From: JBAXBF01 sp034429745
Lineage (GTDB): Bacteria > Chloroflexota > Anaerolineae > Anaerolineales > DRKV01
Assembly: GCA_034429745.1 (NCBI GenBank)
Contig: DAOUFY010000142.1
Coordinates: forward strand, 1-28,860
DNA length: 28,860 nt
Direction: 5' to 3'
This document shows, in pieces, positions 1-8,130 of the stretch (the stretch's first letter is position 1; each line of letters opens with the position of its first letter). The notes beneath the pieces are model-generated. The model was not told where the DNA came from. It was given only the letters and a program-made list of their open reading frames with translations, and did not search any database. The translations under genes and the position numbers were made by a program.

Positions 1-1663
1 GAATGTTAAAAACCTCAGGCAGGTTTTTCTGTTGATTGCTTTTAACTCTTAAGCCTTTATCGCTTTGTTCAAGCCAATCTTCCGGCAAGCGGACAAGATC
101 GTCTTTATCAAGCTCCGCAGGCCAAGGGTTATCTTGACTTAAGTAAAGAAAACCCGCTTCCCCCTCCTCCGAACTCAGCGGCTCATTAAAATCGCGCGGG
201 ATAAACATCTCAGCTCCACCATGTTGATCTTTAACTCGCCGAACTACATAATACTCATGGCCGCACTCACGGCAAAAAGTTAAGGGAAACAAAAGCTTAT
301 CGCGATTCCCAGGCACCAATTTTTGCCCATATATCGTAAAATAGCGCTTGCTTTCATCTTCTATAGAAGCATATACCGTATCTCCGCGGCTGATAAATTG
401 ATGCAGGCGGAACGCAAAAGCCGGAAATTTTGTCAGTGGGTCCTTAATCAAATTCCCCCTCAGCAGCAGTTGTTGAATAACCTGAACACAGCGTTCTTCC
501 TCCAATTGGGTAACCTGGCTGAGCTCATGCCCAATGCTGCCTTCCCCTTTCAAACTGCGCGGCTGGGAACGAACCAAACGCGCACTTTCTTCATCCTTGC
601 TTAAACCAAGGTTGCTTTCAATCCAGCTAGCCAAAGGATGGTCAGAAAACTCCTCATAGGTCTCAGGCAGCTTAGGATTTTTTACAGCTTCAATGAGGAT
701 TTTTCTTGTCTGAGGATCTGAAAAATCATATTCTTTTGTTGCTCGGCGCAAGGTTTCGGTAATCACGTTTTCTGGATATACTTTATCTCCAAAAACTTTA
801 GATGCCAGCTCAGCCACTTCTTCGCATTGCTGCCTTAAGCTGCCCATCCCTGCCAATGTTGCCGAAGTGCCTATGCACTGCATATCATAAGCGGCTAAGG
901 CTTCGCGAACCCGCCGAACCAGCATGGAAACATCCGCCCCCTGCCGGCCGCGATAGGTATGCATTTCATCCAACACGAGGAATCTTAACCCTTGAGCCGC
1001 GTTAACCAACGTTCTTCGTTCATCCGGGCGGGTCAAAATCAACTCCAGCATGACGTAGTTGGTCAGCAGGATATGGGGCGGGTTTGACATGATGCGCCTT
1101 TTTTCCTGATCGTTTTCCTGCCCTGTGTATCGTTCAAATGTTACCGGTCCCTTTCCATCTGGAAAACCAAACTTTAGAAACTTTTCCAGTTCCCCTTTTT
1201 GACTGTTTGCTAGGGCATTCATGGGATAGACAACAATTGCCTTAATTCCCCCACCGCTTCCGCTGCGCAGCACCTCATCTACAATGGGGATGATATAGGC
1301 TAAACTTTTCCCCGACCCCGTGCCGGTTGTCAGGACATAATGCTGACCCTTTTTTGCCGTTCTCACAGCATCTTCTTGGTGCTTATATAAACGCAGCGGA
1401 CTGCCAACATCATCTTTATCTTGTTTTCTGCGAAATATTTGATCACAGCCGCGATGGAGCACGCCTTCAGCCACCAACTCGTCTATTCTTTTTCCAGGCT
1501 CAAAGGAAGGATTAAGCTGAATCAAAGGCTCCGGCCACAATAATCCCGCGCCGATGCTTTTTTCCACATAATTTTTCATCTTCTGATCACGGATCTGAAT
1601 GAAGCTCGTAACATATTTTGAATAATCTTCTATAAATGCATCGCGAAGCTTAAATATATTCAT
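1..1663 (-). CDS. Large DEAD/DEAH-box helicase, DUF1998-associated (DruE-like) type, N-terminal part
   Basis: An uninterrupted minus-strand frame runs from an ATG at 1663 to the left edge (554 residues, C-terminus missing). An AGGTGA ribosome site lies 5 bases upstream of the ATG. Residues 93-120 carry a Q-motif-like YKHQEDAV and Walker A GTGSGKS (Lys119). Motif II is DEMH (232-235) and motif III is SAT (267-269). After the first RecA domain comes a region with LHQFISRGD (about 420-428) and a CREC pair (Cys464, Cys467). That arrangement is known from superfamily 2 helicases ending in DUF1998 (MrfA/YprA relatives, DruE of Druantia). The second RecA domain and any DUF1998 lie outside the window. 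The gene runs away from the tRNA pair, with no partner on its upstream side. Helicase identity is firm; the DruE or defence assignment is an inference. Confidence 0.9.
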   Translation of the reverse strand, partial: MNIFKLRDAFIEDYSKYVTSFIQIRDQKMKNYVEKSIGAGLLWPEPLIQLNPSFEPGKRIDELVAEGVLHRGCDQIFRRKQDKDDVGSPLRLYKHQEDAVRTAKKGQHYVLTTGTGSGKSLAYIIPIVDEVLRSGSGGGIKAIVVYPMNALANSQKGELEKFLKFGFPDGKGPVTFERYTGQENDQEKRRIMSNPPHILLTNYVMLELILTRPDERRTLVNAAQGLRFLVLDEMHTYRGRQGADVSMLVRRVREALAAYDMQCIGTSATLAGMGSLRQQCEEVAELASKVFGDKVYPENVITETLRRATKEYDFSDPQTRKILIEAVKNPKLPETYEEFSDHPLASWIESNLGLSKDEESARLVRSQPRSLKGEGSIGHELSQVTQLEEERCVQVIQQLLLRGNLIKDPLTKFPAFAFRLHQFISRGDTVYASIEDESKRYFTIYGQKLVPGNRDKLLFPLTFCRECGHEYYVVRRVKDQHGGAEMFIPRDFNEPLSSEEGEAGFLYLSQDNPWPAELDKDDLVRLPEDWLEQSDKGLRVKSNQQKNLPEVFNI

Positions 1664-1870
1664 CGTCTTCACCTAACTGTACTATTTGCGAGAAATAAAC
1701 CGCTTTCACCATTTACCAAATGTTATCCCATTGTGCTCTTCTTATACTCGTTTGGTTGCAATTTCTTCGTATTACTCATACATTTTCACCAATAAGGGCT
1801 TAAAAGCCAATTATACATGGATTTTCATGGAAAGGGTAAAAAACAGGTTAAAACAATTGCCTTAAAATCA

Positions 1871-1899
1871 TTGTATTGCTATAAAAACTATGGTACAAT
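1871..1899 (+). promoter_or_regulatory. Sigma-70-type promoter for the tRNA-Ser genes
   Basis: TTGTAT at 1871-1876 and TACAAT at 1894-1899 are separated by 17 bases. Transcription would start near 1906, about 43 bases before tRNA-Ser(UGA). The rest of the gap between the helicase start (1663) and this promoter is AT-rich, and I see no gene in it. Confidence 0.7.
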
Positions 1900-1910
1900 A
1901 AGGGGAATGG

Positions 1911-1948
1911 AGCAGGGTTCACCTCAGGTCCCTGCTAACCCTCCACAA

Positions 1949-1954
<6 letters not shown>
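1911..1954 (+). promoter_or_regulatory. Structured 5' leader of tRNA-Ser(UGA)
   Basis: AGCAGGG (1911-1917) can pair with CCCTGCT (1930-1936). Directly after, CCCTCC (1939-1944) can pair across ACAA with GGAGGG (1949-1954), which is the 5' acceptor strand of the tRNA itself. The leader therefore carries a copy of the tRNA 3' acceptor strand. Pairing is read from sequence only. Confidence 0.5.
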
Positions 1955-2036
<82 letters not shown>

Positions 2037-2037
2037 T

Positions 2038-2070
2038 AAAACGCTAATGGGCTTTACGCTTATGCGTTTT
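2038..2070 (+). terminator. Weak hairpin between the two tRNA-Ser genes
   Basis: AAAACGC (2038-2044) pairs with GCGTTTT (2064-2070) around a 19-base loop that can extend the stem by a few A-T pairs. It could be a weak terminator or a processing spacer. A TATAAT at 2084-2089 could be the -10 of a separate promoter for the second tRNA, but no good -35 is visible. Confidence 0.35.
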
Positions 2071-2100
2071 AACATCATTATTATATAATCGAAGTACATT

Positions 2101-2191
2101 GGGGAGGTGCCAGAGTGGACGATTGGGGCCGCCTGCTAAGTGGTTGTCGTAGATAAAGCTGCGACCGAGGGTTCGAATCCCTCCCTCCCCG
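2101..2191 (+). tRNA. tRNA-Ser(GCU): tRNA-Ser, anticodon GCU
   Basis: The acceptor GGGGAGG/CCTCCCC (2101-2107 and 2184-2190) is fully paired, with discriminator G2191. The anticodon stem GCCGC/GTGGT contains two G-U pairs and encloses loop CTGCTAA, with GCT at 2135-2137. A long variable arm follows, with about 7 pairs (GTCG..AG against CTGCGAC). The T arm GAGGG/CCCTC has loop TTCGAAT. No CCA is encoded. It reads AGU and AGC. Confidence 0.97.
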
Positions 2192-2209
2192 CTCAATGTA
2201 TCAGCAAGG

Positions 2210-2240
2210 ACCAGGTATTTTTCTGCCTGGTTTTGTTTGT
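2210..2240 (+). terminator. Rho-independent terminator after the tRNA-Ser pair
   Basis: ACCAGG (2210-2215) and CCTGGT (2226-2231) form a 6-bp stem around a T-rich 10-base loop, followed by the T-rich run TTTTGTTTGT. It isolates the tRNA unit from the amidohydrolase operon. Confidence 0.8.
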
Positions 2241-2275
2241 GTCTTAATTACCAATTCTTTAGGGAGGATGTGTAG

Positions 2276-3880
2276 TTGGCACATCAACAACGGATTTTAT
2301 GTATAAACGCTCACGCAACAACTCAAAACCCCACCCAGCCTAACGCCTCTGCAGTCGGCATCGAAGGCGGTCGGATTGCCTTTGTTGGCACTAACGAAGA
2401 AGCCAAGCTTTGGCAAAAGCCTTCCGACTGTGTTATTGATTGTCAACAGCTTACACTCCTGCCCGGCATTATTGACTCACACTTCCACCTCGAATTAGGT
2501 TCAGAAAGCCTCGATAAGATAAACTTAAGCAACGTTCAAACCCTTGAGGATTTAAAGCAAACTATCCTTTCTTACCTCCATCAGCATCCTCAAAAATCCC
2601 ACCTTGTAGGTCATGGCTTGCTTTATTCCCTGCCAACGCGCATTTCGCTTTCCCGCAAGCACCTAGATGAGTTCATTGCAGACCGTCCCTTAATCCTTTT
2701 TGCCTACGATGGGCACACCGCCTGGGCAAATACCTGCGCGCTTGCAGCAGCCGGGCTTTTGCATGGCAAAGAATTGCCGGCCGGCAACGAGATCGTGATC
2801 GGAGAAGACGGCACCGCAACAGGTGAACTGAGAGAGCCGCAAGCCTATAACCCCGTGCTTGACCTTATCCCCCCTCTTTCTGCATCCCAAAAAAAATCCC
2901 TCATTCAGCAAGGCTGCCGCTTGGCGCATCAATTTGGAATAACCAGCGTACACAACATGAGCGGCAGCCTCGATTTGCTTCTCCTCTTTGCTGAAATGGA
3001 AAAGCAGGGGGAATTGACCTTGCGTCTCCTTATGCCTTTATCCATCACTCCTCAAACAACCCTTGCAGAGATAAATGCTTACCTTGAAGCAAGCGATAAC
3101 ATCAACAGGCAAAAAATTCACTCCCGTGCAGCAAAATTCTTTATGGATGGGGTGATTGAGTCTTACACCGGCTGCCTTATCGAAGGCTATCCGCAGCGAC
3201 CAGATCTCATCCCAGAAGCCCAATATTCACTAGAGGAGTTTATTGAACTAGCGCGCTTTTGCCATCAAAAAGGAATGCAGATCTTCACCCACGCGGTAGG
3301 AGACGGCGCAGTGCGCCGCACGTTGGATGGCTATGCTGCCATTCAAGCAGAATTGCCGCAGCCCAATTTGCATCATCGCATAGAACACATTGAAGTCATC
3401 CACCCGCAAGATTTGCCGCGTTTTGAAGCCCTAGGGGTAATTCCTTCCATGCAGCCTCTGCATTGCCCTCCTTCCGCTCAAGGTGTTGATATTTGGACCG
3501 AGCGGGTAGGCAAGGAGCGTTGGAAATACAGTTTTGCCTGGAAAACTATTCGTTCAGCTGCAAAACGGTTGATTTTTGGCAGCGATTGGCCGGTCGTCTC
3601 ACTCAACCCTTTCTTGGGGTTTGAAGCTGCCTTATCCAGAAAACCATGGCAAGATGGAGACCCAGAACAAAAACAAAGCATACAAGAAATTATCTCGTCA
3701 TACACCATTGACGCCGCTTATGCTGAAAACCAAACCCTTCAAAAAGGAATGATTAAAGAGGGTATGCTTGCCGATCTTGTTTTGCTCTCGCAAGATATCT
3801 TCGCACTTCCAACTGAAGAAATTGGAAAGGTTGTTCCTGTTTTAACTATTTGTAACGGTGAGGTTGTTTATAAGGCATAA
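2276..3880 (+). CDS. YtcJ-type metal-dependent amidohydrolase (Amidohydro_3 family)
   Basis: A 534-residue cytoplasmic TIM-barrel amidohydrolase, the usual length for YtcJ/NfdA-like enzymes. It starts with TTG at 2276, 8 bases after GGAGG; the ATG at 2268 is out of frame. Visible metal-site signatures are DSHFHLE near residue 70 (HxH), the FFMDGVIE strand near residue 290, THAVGDGA, HRIEHIEV and FGSDWPV. Known members hydrolyse N-acyl or other C-N bonds, but substrates are mostly unknown. It is the first gene of the operon and is followed after 2 bases by a Dpp/Opp permease. This suggests that it processes the imported compound, perhaps a peptide-like amide or N-substituted amino acid (inference). 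There is no signal peptide. Confidence 0.93.
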   Translation: MAHQQRILCINAHATTQNPTQPNASAVGIEGGRIAFVGTNEEAKLWQKPSDCVIDCQQLTLLPGIIDSHFHLELGSESLDKINLSNVQTLEDLKQTILSYLHQHPQKSHLVGHGLLYSLPTRISLSRKHLDEFIADRPLILFAYDGHTAWANTCALAAAGLLHGKELPAGNEIVIGEDGTATGELREPQAYNPVLDLIPPLSASQKKSLIQQGCRLAHQFGITSVHNMSGSLDLLLLFAEMEKQGELTLRLLMPLSITPQTTLAEINAYLEASDNINRQKIHSRAAKFFMDGVIESYTGCLIEGYPQRPDLIPEAQYSLEEFIELARFCHQKGMQIFTHAVGDGAVRRTLDGYAAIQAELPQPNLHHRIEHIEVIHPQDLPRFEALGVIPSMQPLHCPPSAQGVDIWTERVGKERWKYSFAWKTIRSAAKRLIFGSDWPVVSLNPFLGFEAALSRKPWQDGDPEQKQSIQEIISSYTIDAAYAENQTLQKGMIKEGMLADLVLLSQDIFALPTEEIGKVVPVLTICNGEVVYKA

Positions 3881-3882
3881 GG

Positions 3883-4857
3883 ATGTTAATTTATTCAATC
3901 CGCAGAATTTTTCAAGCTATTCCCATTCTCTTCATTTTGAGCATTCTATTGTTCGGCATCGTTCGTCTAACGCCCGGCGGTCCTTTAGCCGCAGCGGAGC
4001 GGAACCCAAGCATCAGCAAAGAACGTCTGCAGCAAATGCGCGCGCAGCTAGGTTTAGATCAACCGCTGCCTGTTCAATACATAAAGTGGCTGCAAAAAAT
4101 CATTACCGAAGGCGACTTTGGAACATCCATAAAATTCCGCCGTCCGGTAAGCGACATGATCCTAGAACGGCTGCCGAATACCATCTTGTTGGTCGGCACA
4201 GCATTTATCCTTACGCTTCTCATCGCGCTGCCGATCGGAGCATTTGCTGCAACCAAGCCTAATTCGTGGTTTGATCATATCACTACCACTATTGCCTTTA
4301 TTGGTCAGTCGGTACCGGTATATTGGTTTGGGCTGATATTAATCGTCATCTTCTATCTTACGTTGACCAATCCCTTTACTGACAGTCCGCTTTTTCCTTC
4401 GGCCGGCATGCGCACGGTTGGCAAAGGCGACTTTTGGGATTTGGTATGGCACATGGTTTTGCCGGTAACTGCCCTCAGCTTTACCTGGGCCGGCTGGTAC
4501 TCGCGCTACCTGCGGGCTAGCATGCGCGAAGTTCTGCATGAGAATTTCATCCGCACTGCCCGCGCCAAAGGGCTGAAAGAGCCTATCGTGTTGTACGTTC
4601 ATGCGCTGAGAAATGCTCTCCTGCCGGTGGTTACCTTAATTGCCTTAGACCTTCCTTCAGTATTTGGGGGTGCCCTGTTTGTGGAAACAATCTTCTCTTG
4701 GCCCGGCATGGGGCGCCTTTTCTGGGAAGCAGCCCGCGGCCGGGATTACCCGGTGCTCATGGGCGTTATTATGATTGAAGCAGTGATCATCATGGCTTCA
4801 AACTTATTAGCTGATCTGCTTTACGGTATTCTTGATCCGCGAGTGCGCTATGAGTGA
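3883..4857 (+). CDS. ABC transporter permease, DppB/OppB-like
   Basis: A 324-residue inner-membrane permease of the peptide/nickel family. TM1 is near residues 9-30, with the family N-terminal stretch SILLFGIVRLTPGGPL, and further TM segments lie at about 105-130, 142-165, 190-210, 245-270 and 290-312. The ATPase-contacting EAA loop is visible as REVLHENFIRTARAKGL (about 215-231), followed by HALRNALLPVV. The ATG lies 2 bases after the amidohydrolase stop, with only a weak AAGG site, so translation is probably coupled. The gene overlaps the next permease by 8 bases. It would pair with that protein to form the channel for the lipoprotein-delivered solute. Confidence 0.96.
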   Translation: MLIYSIRRIFQAIPILFILSILLFGIVRLTPGGPLAAAERNPSISKERLQQMRAQLGLDQPLPVQYIKWLQKIITEGDFGTSIKFRRPVSDMILERLPNTILLVGTAFILTLLIALPIGAFAATKPNSWFDHITTTIAFIGQSVPVYWFGLILIVIFYLTLTNPFTDSPLFPSAGMRTVGKGDFWDLVWHMVLPVTALSFTWAGWYSRYLRASMREVLHENFIRTARAKGLKEPIVLYVHALRNALLPVVTLIALDLPSVFGGALFVETIFSWPGMGRLFWEAARGRDYPVLMGVIMIEAVIIMASNLLADLLYGILDPRVRYE

Positions 4858-5740
4858 AATAACCTACCAAAGCCCCACCCAACTCGTTCTCAAACGGTTT
4901 TTCAAGCACCGTTTTGCGCCTTTTGCCCTCTTTGTATTTTTTTGCTTGTTGTGTTCTGCTATCTTTGCGTTCCTAAGCCATTACACCCCCACTCAGCAAA
5001 ACCCCCACGAAGCTTATCAGCCTCCCTCAGCTCAACATTGGTTCGGTACGGATGAATTGGGCAGGGATGTCTATACCCGCATTTTATATGGCGGAAGAAT
5101 CTCGCTCAGTGTCGGTTTAGTGGCAACACTATTGACCTTACTCATTGGTGTCGTTGTAGGCTCAATCAGCGGCTATTACGGCGGCTGGCTAGACAATGTG
5201 CTCATGCGTATTACAGATGCCTTTCTAAGTTTTCCAGCTGTTCTTGTGCTTATTCTCATCAGCTCTCTGCTGCGGGAAATGCCCCTGGTAATTATGAACA
5301 ACAGTGTTATTGTTGTCATCATTGTAATCGCCGCCCTATCTTGGATGTGGTCTGCCCGCTTAGTAAGAAGTCTGGTGCTCACCATGCGGGAACGCGAATT
5401 TGTAACTGCCTCACGCGCTTTAGGCGCAGATAATAGGCAATTAATCTTTGGGCATATCCTGCCCAACTGTATTGGACCAATTCTGGTCAACGGAACTTTA
5501 GAAATGGCTTACGCCATTATCCTAGAATCCGGCTTAAGCTACCTAGGCTTTGGGGTGCAGCCGCCCACTCCAAGCTGGGGCAATATCCTGGCAAGTGCCC
5601 AAACACATGTTTTTCGGGCACCTTGGCTGGCTGTGTTTCCAGGGCTTTTTATTTTTATTTCAGTCATGGCAATCAATTACATAGGGGATGGCTTTCGTGA
5701 TGCCCTAGACCCTCATGTTTTGAGAAATATAGAATCATAA
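4850..5740 (+). CDS. ABC transporter permease, DppC/OppC-like
   Basis: I chose the ATG at 4850 (296 residues), which overlaps the previous gene by 8 bases; a TTG at 4832 would add six residues. The N-terminus carries the OppC_N segment with TM1 at about 20-43. The diagnostic HWFGTDELGRDVYTRILYG follows at about 63-81, and the permease domain has TM segments near 85-110, 125-145, 150-170 and 265-287. The EAA loop reads REFVTASRALGADN, then FGHILPNCIGPILV. This is the second half of the membrane channel. The four-gene order amidohydrolase, B, C, binding protein suggests a dedicated importer, but no dppD/dppF ATPase genes follow. Confidence 0.96.
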   Translation: MSEITYQSPTQLVLKRFFKHRFAPFALFVFFCLLCSAIFAFLSHYTPTQQNPHEAYQPPSAQHWFGTDELGRDVYTRILYGGRISLSVGLVATLLTLLIGVVVGSISGYYGGWLDNVLMRITDAFLSFPAVLVLILISSLLREMPLVIMNNSVIVVIIVIAALSWMWSARLVRSLVLTMREREFVTASRALGADNRQLIFGHILPNCIGPILVNGTLEMAYAIILESGLSYLGFGVQPPTPSWGNILASAQTHVFRAPWLAVFPGLFIFISVMAINYIGDGFRDALDPHVLRNIES

Positions 5741-5757
5741 TATTGTTTGGAGGAGAC

Positions 5758-7497
5758 ATGTTCAAAAATTCACTTTCAACACTTGTTTTACTTTTGGCTT
5801 TAGTTTTGGGCATAACACTCAGCTCTTGTGCCCAGCCAACAGCCCAACCAACCCAGCCGGAAAAACCATCAGGGGAACAAAGTCAAACCACACCCCGTAA
5901 AGGCGGTGAAATTACTTTGATCATTCCTGAAGAACCAACCCTGCTGAATGTGTACCTGACAGATGCCGCCATTGCCCGTCAAGTAGCGGATGCAACTAGT
6001 CAAACCGGTTTGGTGGAAATAGATCCCCAAGGCAATGTGCGCCCCAAATTAGCAGAATCCTTGCCCAGCCGTGAAAACGGCGGCGTTTCGGAAGACTATA
6101 AAACCATCACGTGGAAACTGCGCCCCAATTTAAAATGGTCGGATGGAAAACCATTGACTTCAGACGATGTCAAGTTCACCTGGAAAGCTGTAACAAACCC
6201 GCAAAGTGGAGTGCTCTACCTTGGTGGGTTTGATAAAATTGAATCCATCGAAACCCCTGATGAACGAACAGTTGTTGTTAAATACAAAGAACCTTATGCA
6301 GCCTATCTAACCCAATTTTATTACGGCATATTCCCGCGCCACGCTACTGGGGACCCTGCCAAAATGGGCGAATGGGAATGGAACCGCAAGCCTGTCGGTG
6401 CAGGTCCCTACATCGTTACAGAATGGAATGCCGGCGAAAGCATTGTCATGGAACGCAACCCTTACTACTATGAAGAAGGAAAACCTTATTTGGATAGGCT
6501 TATTTTTAAAATCGTCCCCGAACCTTCTGCTCAAACTGCTCTCATGATGCAAGGCGATGCTCATGTCCACTTATGGCCCTCTGAAAGCTCGGAAGAATAT
6601 AATAAGTTGCTTAAGGGTACAGCAGAATTGAACATGATTCCAGGCATCTGGAACACAGCCATAGACTTTAACCTCAGCAACCCCAACGACGATGACCCCA
6701 GCGCGGCAGAGCCACACCCGATTTTAGGAGATATACGCGTTCGCCAAGCAATTGCCCACGCAATTGATTATGATACCCTTTCTCCAACGGTGGTTAAGGA
6801 TACTGCACCTTCGACTAATCCCTTCGCCTATGGCTGGTTTAAGTGCGATATACCGCGTAAATATCCATATGACGTTGAAAAAGCCAAGCAGCTGCTCACC
6901 GAGGCCGGCTGGGTGGAAGGTAATGATGGAATCCGAGTAGCTAAAGGAGCCAAATATGCCAAAGATGGTACCCGCCTTTCACTGGAAATGATGGGCTACA
7001 CCAACTTCGAGCCCCTGCAAAAAACAGAAGAATTTATTGTGGAAAACCTAAAAGCTGTCGGCATTGAAGCTCGCATTCAAAATGTTGATTTTTCCATCAT
7101 TTTTGGATCCTACACAGAAGGGGCACCTTCAAAGTTAGGAAAATTCGATATGACCATCTACGATCGCGGTTTTTATTATGATCCATCGGGTCAAATCAAC
7201 AATCGCTACCACTCCAAGAACATTCCCAGCGCCGAAAACCCTAATGGCAATAATGACAAACGCTGGGTCAACCCCGAAGTGGACCGCTTGATAGATGAAT
7301 CTGAACACACTTTTGAATTGAGCAAACGCAAAGAAATGTACTGCAAGATTGCGCAAGCTGTAGTGGATGAAATCCCTGAATTATATTTATTTCTGTTCCA
7401 AGATGGTTATGGTTTTAATAAAAAATTGCACGGCTACGAGTTAAATACTTGGGGCACCATGACTTGGGACGTGCAAAATTGGTGGATGGAGGAATAA
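5758..7497 (+). CDS. Peptide/nickel-type solute-binding lipoprotein (SBP_bac_5)
   Basis: The start is the ATG at 5758, because GGAGGA ends 4 bases upstream; the in-frame TTG at 5743 lies before that site. The 579-residue product begins with a lipoprotein signal of about 21 hydrophobic residues and lipobox LSSC (Cys24), then a Pro/Thr/Gln-rich linker. Family 5 extracellular binding-protein features follow. These include GGEITLIIPEEP, the long lobe with WSDGKPLTSDDVKFTW, and VGAGPYIVTEWNAGESIVMERNP (in two parts: VGAGPYIV, then ERNPYYYEEGKPYLDRL). The C-terminal region has YDVEKAKQLLTEAGW. Membrane-anchored, it would deliver a peptide-like, opine, haem or metal-chelate ligand to the two permeases. 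The true ligand cannot be read from sequence. Confidence 0.95.
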   Translation: MFKNSLSTLVLLLALVLGITLSSCAQPTAQPTQPEKPSGEQSQTTPRKGGEITLIIPEEPTLLNVYLTDAAIARQVADATSQTGLVEIDPQGNVRPKLAESLPSRENGGVSEDYKTITWKLRPNLKWSDGKPLTSDDVKFTWKAVTNPQSGVLYLGGFDKIESIETPDERTVVVKYKEPYAAYLTQFYYGIFPRHATGDPAKMGEWEWNRKPVGAGPYIVTEWNAGESIVMERNPYYYEEGKPYLDRLIFKIVPEPSAQTALMMQGDAHVHLWPSESSEEYNKLLKGTAELNMIPGIWNTAIDFNLSNPNDDDPSAAEPHPILGDIRVRQAIAHAIDYDTLSPTVVKDTAPSTNPFAYGWFKCDIPRKYPYDVEKAKQLLTEAGWVEGNDGIRVAKGAKYAKDGTRLSLEMMGYTNFEPLQKTEEFIVENLKAVGIEARIQNVDFSIIFGSYTEGAPSKLGKFDMTIYDRGFYYDPSGQINNRYHSKNIPSAENPNGNNDKRWVNPEVDRLIDESEHTFELSKRKEMYCKIAQAVVDEIPELYLFLFQDGYGFNKKLHGYELNTWGTMTWDVQNWWMEE

Positions 7498-7501
7498 ACT
7501 T

Positions 7502-7909
7502 ATGCGAAAAGTAAATACGCTGACATTAGATGATGCCATGAAGATTTTGCTTTCCTTGCAAGCTGAACTTACCCAGCAGAAAAAAGGAGCTGCGGTTGCT
7601 GTGTGTGATGCGCACGGTGAATTGATTGCCTTCTTTCGGACAGATGAATGCAAATTGCCTTCGATAAACATCGCTATCAATAAAGCCTTTACGGCAGCCC
7701 GAGAACGCAGAGAAACGAAAGCCATCGGGAATGATTCGCGGACTGAAGGCTTTCCGATGACCAATTTCGGTGATTTGCGCTATACAGCCTGGGGCGGCGG
7801 TGTGCCGATTGTTGTCCAAGGTGAAGTAGTCGGCGCGGTAGGAGTCAGCGGTCTGCCGGAAGAGGAAGATATGGTTCTTGCGAGAAAAGCCGCCCAGATG
7901 TTTTCTTAA
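7502..7909 (+). CDS. GlcG/HbpS family protein
   Basis: 135 residues, about the normal length of this one-domain family (PF03928 type). Visible family features are GAAVAVCDAHGELIAFFRTD near residues 29-48, INIAINKAFTAA, the Gly-rich GGGVPIVVQGEVVGAVGVSG near 97-117, and a C-terminal helix EDMVLARKAAQMF. Some members (HbpS) bind haem and others sit in glycolate or diol loci, with unclear biochemical roles. The ATG is preceded by GGAGGA overlapping the end of the binding-protein gene, and only 4 bases separate the genes, so it belongs to the transporter operon and is its last gene. No signal peptide is seen, so it is probably cytoplasmic. Haem or small-ligand binding is an inference. Confidence 0.9.
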   Translation: MRKVNTLTLDDAMKILLSLQAELTQQKKGAAVAVCDAHGELIAFFRTDECKLPSINIAINKAFTAARERRETKAIGNDSRTEGFPMTNFGDLRYTAWGGGVPIVVQGEVVGAVGVSGLPEEEDMVLARKAAQMFS

Positions 7910-7940
7910 CGTCATGGCATTTCAATAAAAATACTCAATA

Positions 7941-7986
7941 GAGAGGAGGGTGTTTTCTTTCTATTGTTCCCTCCTCTCCTTTTCTT
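7941..7986 (+). terminator. Strong rho-independent terminator of the transporter operon
   Basis: GAGAGGAGGG (7941-7950) and CCCTCCTCTC (7969-7978) form a perfect 10-bp stem with an 18-base loop, followed by CTTTTCTT. It ends the operon after the GlcG-like gene. Confidence 0.92.
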
Positions 7987-8130
7987 AATGGGGAAATGAA
8001 TTTTTTATACAAATTATCATAAAATTTTTACCTAAATTATATGGCACAAGAAATCATTATTAGAGAAAATATAGGATGGTGTAATCAACCTATATTCCAG
8101 CTTAAATATTAAACAACACTATTTTTTGCA

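Noticed and set aside
323..1515. Several short plus-strand open frames (323-604, 802-1005, 1327-1515)
   Set aside because: They are antisense shadows of the long continuous helicase frame on the minus strand, which has clear motifs.
3858..4262. 134-residue open frame overlapping the amidohydrolase end and the first permease
   Set aside because: It is out of frame with two well-supported genes; composition is Arg/His/Ser-rich with no domain.
4832..4849. TTG start six codons upstream for the second permease
   Set aside because: The ATG at 4850 gives the usual short overlap and normal DppC-type N-terminus.
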